A stretch of DNA of 9,720 nucleotides from Fen-671 sp035502515 (GTDB taxonomy: Bacteria; Actinomycetota; Acidimicrobiia; Acidimicrobiales; Palsa-688). The translations under genes and the position numbers were made by a program. The DNA lies in contig DATJUH010000333.1 in the NCBI GenBank assembly GCA_035502515.1, forward strand, positions 1 through 9,720. The letters are read 5' to 3'. The notes under the pieces were generated by a model that saw only the letters and a program-made list of their open reading frames with translations, did no database searches and was not told where the DNA came from. This document shows positions 6,431 to 9,720 of this stretch, one piece after another; positions within the stretch are counted from its first letter, which is position 1; each line of letters starts with the position of its first letter.

Positions 6431-7099
6431 ATGATGAGCGGACCAACAGAATTTACGATCGGGAGCGAAGTCTCCTGCAGCGACGGCCCCTGCGGGGAGC
6501 TGAGACGTGTGGTTATCGACCCGGTGGCGCGCGCCCTGACCCATCTGGTGGTCGAACCCCAGCACGGCCGGGCAAAAGGCCGTTTGGTACCCATAAACCT
6601 GGTCGTCTCGACGACCGATGGGATCGCACTGGCCTGTACCACCGCTGAGTTCGACAAGCTTGATGAAGCAGAAGAGACCCAGTTCATCTCGGGCGGGAGT
6701 GGGGAATCGGGTTACGAGCAAGACCAAATGCTGTCGTGGCCCTATTACGGCCTCGGCGCCGGGGTGGGGTACGGGATGGGAGGTATCGGCATGATGAGCG
6801 GCGCCGACCGCCCCGTACTGGTCACCACTGACCGAGTGCCCCTGGGTGAGGTGGAGGTGCGCCGGGGGGAGCACGTGTCCGCCACCGACGGCGAAATCGG
6901 GCGGGTGCGGGGGCTGGTCGTCGACCCAGGCGACCATTGCGTCACCCATGTGCTCCTCGACGAAGGCCACCTCTGGGGCCAAAAGAGGGTTGCCATCCCG
7001 ATAAGCGCCGTCAAAGATGTCGCGGCCGGCGTCCGGCTCAACCTGACCAAGGACGAAGTACGCGACCTGCCCCCAGTGGAGGTCGATGAACATGTTTGA
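6431..7099 (+). CDS. PRC-barrel domain protein with two related halves
   Basis: A 222-residue soluble protein. The N-terminal half (about 7-85) reads IGSEVSCSDGPCGEL, VVIDPVARALTHLVVEP, RLVPINLV. The C-terminal half (about 138-215) repeats the pattern as LGEVEVRRGEHVSATDGEIG, RVRGLVVDPGDHCVTHVLL and VAIPISAV, ending RDLPPVEVD. Each half matches the PRC-barrel fold, a small beta domain found in photosynthetic reaction-centre subunit H and RimM. A Gly/Met/Tyr-rich linker (about 93-124, WPYYGLG and GYGMGGIGMM) joins them. The role of these actinobacterial proteins is not established. The start is ATG 6431, with AAGGAAG at 6421-6427; the ATG at 6434 is equally possible. An upstream TTG (6368) was rejected because it lacks an RBS and adds unconserved sequence. 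This is the only clearly intact gene in the right half. Confidence 0.88.
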   Translation: MMSGPTEFTIGSEVSCSDGPCGELRRVVIDPVARALTHLVVEPQHGRAKGRLVPINLVVSTTDGIALACTTAEFDKLDEAEETQFISGGSGESGYEQDQMLSWPYYGLGAGVGYGMGGIGMMSGADRPVLVTTDRVPLGEVEVRRGEHVSATDGEIGRVRGLVVDPGDHCVTHVLLDEGHLWGQKRVAIPISAVKDVAAGVRLNLTKDEVRDLPPVEVDEHV

Positions 7100-7150
7100 C
7101 CCGAGGGACTGACGTCTGAATTTAGTACGGCAGCAGCACCCCTAAAGAGC

Positions 7151-7178
7151 TTGACATGCTTGACTCGTTGCATACGCT
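7151..7178 (+). promoter_or_regulatory. Candidate sigma-70 promoter (TTGACA-16-TACGCT)
   Basis: TTGACA (7151-7156) is a perfect -35 consensus. TACGCT (7173-7178), 16 bases on, fits the TANNNT form of actinobacterial -10 boxes. Transcription would start near 7185, ahead of the small open frame at 7221/7254. A pyrimidine-rich tract (CTTCTTCTTCTTTCTCT) follows immediately. This is the best-looking promoter in the window, in a region with few other signs of function. Confidence 0.45.
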
Positions 7179-7253
7179 TCTTCTTCTTTCTCTGGGGTTG
7201 AGCCCGCTTCTTCTCAGTGTTTGGACAAGTCCTTGCTGCTTGGCGGCCTCCAT

Positions 7254-7511
7254 GTGACGCACGCCCGCATCACAAACTCGCGACCACGTCGCGATCTGGT
7301 GGCCGAGGCCAACGCGATTGTGCACACGACCGGGCACGGACCAATAGGGTCGAAATGCCTATCTTGTCGCCGGCTCACCGGCAAGCCCGGGGCGAGGGGC
7401 GCAAGCGGAACGACCGATCACCGCGCGCACGTCGCCGCTGCCGCCCTCGACGTCATCCCCGGATGCATGCCGGCACGCACCCCTAAATCCGATCCCGGGC
7501 TACGTTCCTAA
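7254..7511 (+). CDS. Possible small Cys-containing protein, unrecognised
   Basis: An 85-residue open frame starts at GTG 7254 (TTG at 7221 would add 11 residues) and ends at TAA 7509-7511. The stretch NSRPRRDLVAEANAIVHTTG, then GHGPIGSKCLSCRRLTGKPG, looks protein-like. It includes a CLSC pair that could belong to a small zinc-binding site, and a third Cys in PGCMPA. About two thirds of codon third positions are G or C, which is not decisive at this overall GC. A strong promoter match lies 75-100 bases upstream, but no clear ribosome binding site precedes either start. It could equally be a remnant of a larger gene or chance. I do not recognise the family. Confidence 0.35.
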   Translation: MTHARITNSRPRRDLVAEANAIVHTTGHGPIGSKCLSCRRLTGKPGARGASGTTDHRAHVAAAALDVIPGCMPARTPKSDPGLRS

Positions 7512-7951
7512 CCAGCGCTTCGAGATCCACGCAGAATAGAGGGACCCGGGAGTCGCTGGTCCAGCTCATAATCGGCATCATCGTTATGCCTGTTCAGAAG
7601 CCATGTCCAGACCGCACATAGTATGAAGCCATAAAGCTGGATCGCCTAAGCGCAGGACGATCGTCGTTGGTGGAGTGCGGGCCAGTTCCCCGCCCGGGAC
7701 GCCCTCCCGAATCACGCTAGGAATGAATGTCGAGGCCAGGCACAGGACCGAGACCGGTCGCGACTCCGGAACCGGTCGTAAGTCCCGTCGCAGACCAAGG
7801 CCGGCACGCTAACCTGCACGCCCTGCGCCAAAGCGTTGAGACCAAAAGCTGACCAGGGCACAGGTGCGAGACGAAGCACTAACTGTTGCTCTACGTTTGG
7901 TTTGCTTGGATAACTCTTCACTAAGGCAGACCGGTACGAAATAGGCTAACG
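7512..7951. other. Gene-free stretch of about 440 bp
   Basis: No convincing coding region is seen in any frame: stops are frequent, and the short open frames (for example a minus-strand frame at 7712-7921) show no family features. GC content is visibly lower than in the left half. The only pattern noticed is ACCGGTCG at 7753-7760 and again at 7771-7778, an 18-base period. It is probably decayed accessory DNA upstream of the ATPase fragment. Confidence 0.5.
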
Positions 7952-8127
7952 ATGGCTAACCAGGCACCGGCTCCCGCTATACCCCTGGTTTCGGACGCCG
8001 TCCGCCGGTCGTCGCAGGCCGCGGTGCCCTAATAGACGACGTGGCGAGGGTGCTGGAGGCCGGCCCCCAGCACCCCCGCTTCTGCCGGGCTATCCTCGGC
8101 AGCCGGGGTACGGGAAAGACGGTCCTC
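7952..8127 (+). pseudogene. N-terminal fragment of an AAA-type ATPase, frameshifted and truncated
   Basis: After an ATG at 7952 (MAN), one base appears to be lost within 7961-7974, because the conserved sequence continues in the next frame. That frame reads RYTPGFGRRPPVVAGRG, LIDDVARVLEAGPQHPRF and AILGSRGTGKTVL. This is the typical beginning of actinobacterial AAA-type ATP-binding proteins: a PGFG motif, then VVAGR, then a helix, then Walker A (GSRGTGKT, 8098-8121). Immediately after GKTVL (8127) the similarity stops; the frame runs on with unrelated sequence to a TGA at 8251-8253. Walker B, the sensor motifs and several hundred residues of the family are absent. The fragment cannot hydrolyse ATP. 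The break lies about 240 bp from the end of the truncated integrase, so one deletion may have removed both. Confidence 0.75.
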
Positions 8128-8369
8128 TGGCCCGAAAATCACCAGTGGATAACGGCCACGCTTGGACGCGCGGGACCGGGGTGCGGGGCAGAGCCCCTCT
8201 CGGCGGCTCCTTTAATACCGGCGCTAACCCCATCAAAACGAGGCGATGACTGAGAGGAGCGAACCATAGCTAACCCTTCACACCTGTTTAGGGTCGACGC
8301 CCCGCCACGAACTGCTGGTCCTGCACATCCGCCCTTGGTTAAACGACGTCGTCGACAAGAGCGTCCGGA
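8128..8369. other. Junction segment between two truncated genes
   Basis: About 240 bp separate the ATPase break from the integrase break. It contains no recognisable gene. A small stem GGGGC-AGA-GCCCC lies at 8185-8197. A 42-codon minus-strand frame (8267-8139, starting MVRSSQSSPRFDG) has no support. It is likely filler left by deletion or rearrangement. Confidence 0.5.
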
Positions 8370-9005
8370 CATGGCAGCCACGAGAGCACCCAACTGTTCG
8401 ATGGACGGTGGCTCTATGTCTGGTTTGGGGGCCTTCGGGACGCTCGCCAGCTCGGCCACGTTCTCGCGCACCCAGCGCCACTTGCGGGCCTGGCCCAGAG
8501 CGCTGCTGACCACTCCATGGTGGTGCTTGACGGTGCGCGGGCCCTTGCCCTCGGCGATAAGCCGTCCGTAGAGAGAATCAAGGTCGAAGGGCTCGAGAAC
8601 TGAGAGGGCCGTGCTGGCCACGGGATCGGCCTGGATGCGCTTGGCCATCCGCTGGTAGCCGCGGATGGTGGTCGGCGATAGGCCGAAGCTCTGGCGGTGC
8701 GCCAGCCATTGGTCGAGGAGCTGGCCCAGAGTGTGCTCAGACCAGGTCGCTGGTAGCTGGGCCTGCGCCTTGGCCTCAGCCTCCTGTGCCCGGGTCGGCT
8801 TGGCTCCGCTGGCGCGCACGTTGGCTGCGAAGGTGGCCAGGGCCTGGTTCGCCTCCCGGCTGCCCCCTACGAAGCTCTTGTAGACCTGACGGCGCGTGGC
8901 GGGGTCGTAAACTCGGAGGCTCCAATGACGAGGCGAGACTTCCACGAGCGAGCCGCTGCCATAGCGACGGCGGGCTGGTTCGCCTGTCTTGGTGGTGGTA
9001 CTCAT
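8139..9005 (-). pseudogene. Tyrosine-type site-specific integrase lacking its catalytic domain
   Basis: The open frame encodes 288 residues but only 1-212 (9005-8370) are integrase-like. Residues about 12-65 (RYGSGSLVEVSPRHWSLRVYDP, in two overlapping pieces) are the arm-binding domain. Residues about 92-190 (HTLGQLLDQWLAHRQ, LSPTTIRGYQRM, VKHHHGVVSSALGQARKW) are the SAM-like core-binding domain of phage-type integrases. SIEQLGALVAAM (201-212) is where the catalytic domain should begin, but the following 76 residues are unrelated, Arg/Gly/Ser-rich, and lack the Arg, HxxR and Tyr residues. The usual length is about 380-400. It lies just upstream of tRNA-Leu and points away from it. It is a remnant of an integrated element and cannot catalyse recombination. 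A minus-strand frame at 8278 ending SWRGVDPKQV faintly recalls the missing RWxDVD motif. Confidence 0.85.
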
Positions 9006-9022
9006 GACAGCTGGCCTAGCCG

Positions 9023-9042
9023 AATAAGTAAGAAATAAGTAA
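9023..9042. repeat. AATAAGTAA direct repeat just upstream of the integrase
   Basis: AATAAGTAA occurs at 9023-9031 and 9034-9042, an 11-base period, in a short AT-rich island 18 bases upstream of the integrase ATG and about 57 bases before the tRNA. Its helical spacing and position suit an integrase arm site or the integrase promoter/operator. No experimental basis. Confidence 0.55.
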
Positions 9043-9098
9043 ATTGGACTGGCGGCTCCGGAGAGGCGGGGTCAGGAAACCCCAAAAAAGTCCAGCTA

Positions 9099-9180
9099 GG
9101 GCGCGTGGTGAAATCGGTAGACACAGCGGGCTTAAACCCTGCCGCCTTAGAGCATGAGGGTTCGACCCCCTCCGCGCCCA
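9099..9180 (+). tRNA. tRNA-Leu (anticodon UAA)
   Basis: A complete class II tRNA of 82 nt folds by eye. The acceptor stem GGGCGCG (9099-9105) pairs perfectly with CGCGCCC (9173-9179), with discriminator A9180. The anticodon stem 9126-9130/9138-9142 has one G-T wobble, with loop CTTAAAC giving anticodon TAA (9133-9135), so it reads UUA and UUG. The T arm is 9156-9160/9168-9172 with loop TTCGACC. The variable arm (9143-9155) is short and poorly paired for a leucine tRNA. CCA is not encoded (CGG follows). No convincing promoter is seen upstream, where sequence belongs to the integrase region. A 27-nt part of its 5' half is repeated at 5467-5494. Confidence 0.95.
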
Positions 9181-9424
9181 CGGTGTTTTGGCCCTAAACG
9201 CCCTGGTCGCAGACTTGCTAGGGCGCCCCAGTGGCTGATGGCGCGCTCGATAGAGCACGGCGAATGAACTCGACGCGGAGCAGGCTGCGACTGCGGAGCG
9301 GCCTCACCTCGGCACCACGGTGCCAACGCCGACCGGCTCGCAGGCATCGATCCGGCAACCTGCCGGCGGGCATGCTGCGCGCGTACCCGTAAGCCGACCG
9401 TACGGGTCAACAGCATCGCCCGGT
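9181..9424. other. Gene-free stretch downstream of tRNA-Leu
   Basis: No supported gene. CGCCCT (9199-9204) and AGGGCG (9220-9225) form a 6-bp inverted repeat with a 15-base loop and no T tract, so it is at best a weak terminator for the tRNA. GCTAGGGCGC, which spans the tRNA 5' boundary at 9095-9104, recurs at 9217-9226. Confidence 0.45.
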
Positions 9425-9565
9425 CCGGGCCACGTGGCCGCCAACTTGAACGTCGGCAACCCCCGCCAGCCGCTCCTCGACGTGATCACCGTCCTGGTGC
9501 CGTTCATCCGCTACCATCGTTCCCTCAACGCCCTCGCCGCCGGTGACGGCGTGACGAGGACCTGA
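9425..9565 (+). pseudogene. C-terminal remnant of a carboxymuconolactone decarboxylase-like protein
   Basis: Within an open frame ending at TGA 9563-9565, residues GHVAANLNVGNPRQPLLDVI, then TVLVPFIRYHRSLNALAAGD, resemble the C-terminal end of carboxymuconolactone decarboxylase (CMD/AhpD-like) proteins. There the pattern is a helix, then LLPFIGYPRTLNAL followed by a short tail. The Gly-Tyr-Pro turn is altered to Arg-Tyr-His. The CxxC-bearing core of the family is absent, and sequence before 9425 reads as Ala/Pro/Gly-rich nonsense. It is therefore most likely a decayed fragment. A short intact orphan protein is less likely. Confidence 0.55.
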
Positions 9566-9579
9566 AAGAAACCTCTCGG

Positions 9580-9720
9580 CTAGCTCTGAGGAGGGTCGAC
9601 CGCCTGCAGGCTGGCCCAGGGCAGGTTGGCCACGACCTGGTACTCGACCAGGCCGTCCCAGCTCGCCGTTATCGGGTCGGTGCCGCTGTGGCCCTCGGCC
9701 GCCCAATCACTTTGCTGCTC
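9580..9720 (-). CDS. C-terminal end of an unrecognised protein (partial at right edge)
   Basis: A minus-strand frame is open from the window edge to TAG at 9580-9582 and gives 46 residues: SDWAAEGHSGTDPITASWDG, then LVEYQVVANLPWASLQAVDP, ending PQS. GC-rich third positions and protein-like composition (Trp and Tyr at plausible spacing, alternating beta-type VEYQVVANL) favour a real gene over the other frames. The start lies beyond the window. I do not recognise the family. The alternating pattern suggests a beta-rich C-terminus. Confidence 0.5.
   Translation of the reverse strand, partial: EQQSDWAAEGHSGTDPITASWDGLVEYQVVANLPWASLQAVDPPQS

Noticed and set aside
7712..7921. 69-residue minus-strand open frame
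   Set aside because: No recognisable domain, no ribosome binding site, and it sits in a stretch with frequent stops; not distinguishable from chance.
9067..9090. GGGGT-ACCCC hairpin followed by AAAAAA as a terminator
   Set aside because: The A tract follows the stem on the plus strand, so the T tract precedes the stem on the minus strand; neither direction gives a U tail.
9016..9258. Minus-strand 80-residue frame containing ARRGSNPHALRRQG
   Set aside because: It is the antisense of tRNA-Leu, a well-known source of spurious small proteins.
9217..9265. A second tRNA downstream of tRNA-Leu
   Set aside because: Only a D-arm-like GCTCGATAGAGC is visible; I could not pair an acceptor stem, anticodon arm or T arm.
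1..9720. CRISPR array, rRNA, riboswitch, complete insertion sequence or replication origin
   Set aside because: No regularly spaced 24-37-bp repeats, no rRNA-like blocks, no transposase with terminal inverted repeats, and no recognised riboswitch core were seen on either strand by eye.

Overview
The window is high-GC DNA with actinobacterial character: GTG and TTG starts, a RipA-like NlpC/P60 protein with a long Thr/Pro linker, and a duplicated PRC-barrel protein. These last two suggest Actinomycetota, perhaps class Acidimicrobiia, but that placement is inference. No rRNA or ribosomal protein gene is present to confirm it.

The left half (1-5348) is compact and intact. It holds the end of an unrecognised plus-strand gene, then a convergent intergenic region with a large hairpin and two short repeat arrays. 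Next is a leftward operon of class II fumarase (fumC) and a small four-helix membrane protein joined by an ATGA overlap. A divergent secreted peptidoglycan hydrolase (NlpC/P60) follows. It faces a DMT-type transporter, with a shared hairpin terminator between them.

The right half (about 5350-9580) is mostly decayed. It contains an N-terminally truncated, four-times frameshifted zinc alcohol dehydrogenase, one intact gene (PRC-barrel), a possible small gene behind a good promoter match, and about 440 bp with no gene. It also contains the first ~55 residues of an AAA-type ATPase (up to Walker A), a tyrosine integrase without its catalytic domain, a complete tRNA-Leu(UAA), and the C-terminal end of a carboxymuconolactone-decarboxylase-like protein. 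An unrecognised minus-strand gene runs off the right edge.

The most notable observation is that about 27 nt of the 5' half of tRNA-Leu (9102-9128) recur at 5467-5494 in the same orientation, exactly where the alcohol dehydrogenase homology begins. Together with the truncated integrase next to the tRNA 5' end, this suggests an old integration or recombination event with tRNA-Leu(UAA) as the site. The two copies bracket about 3.6 kb. I do not see an intact, clearly new multi-gene system here. The interest lies in this tRNA-linked scar, the regulatory hairpins, and the small unidentified proteins.
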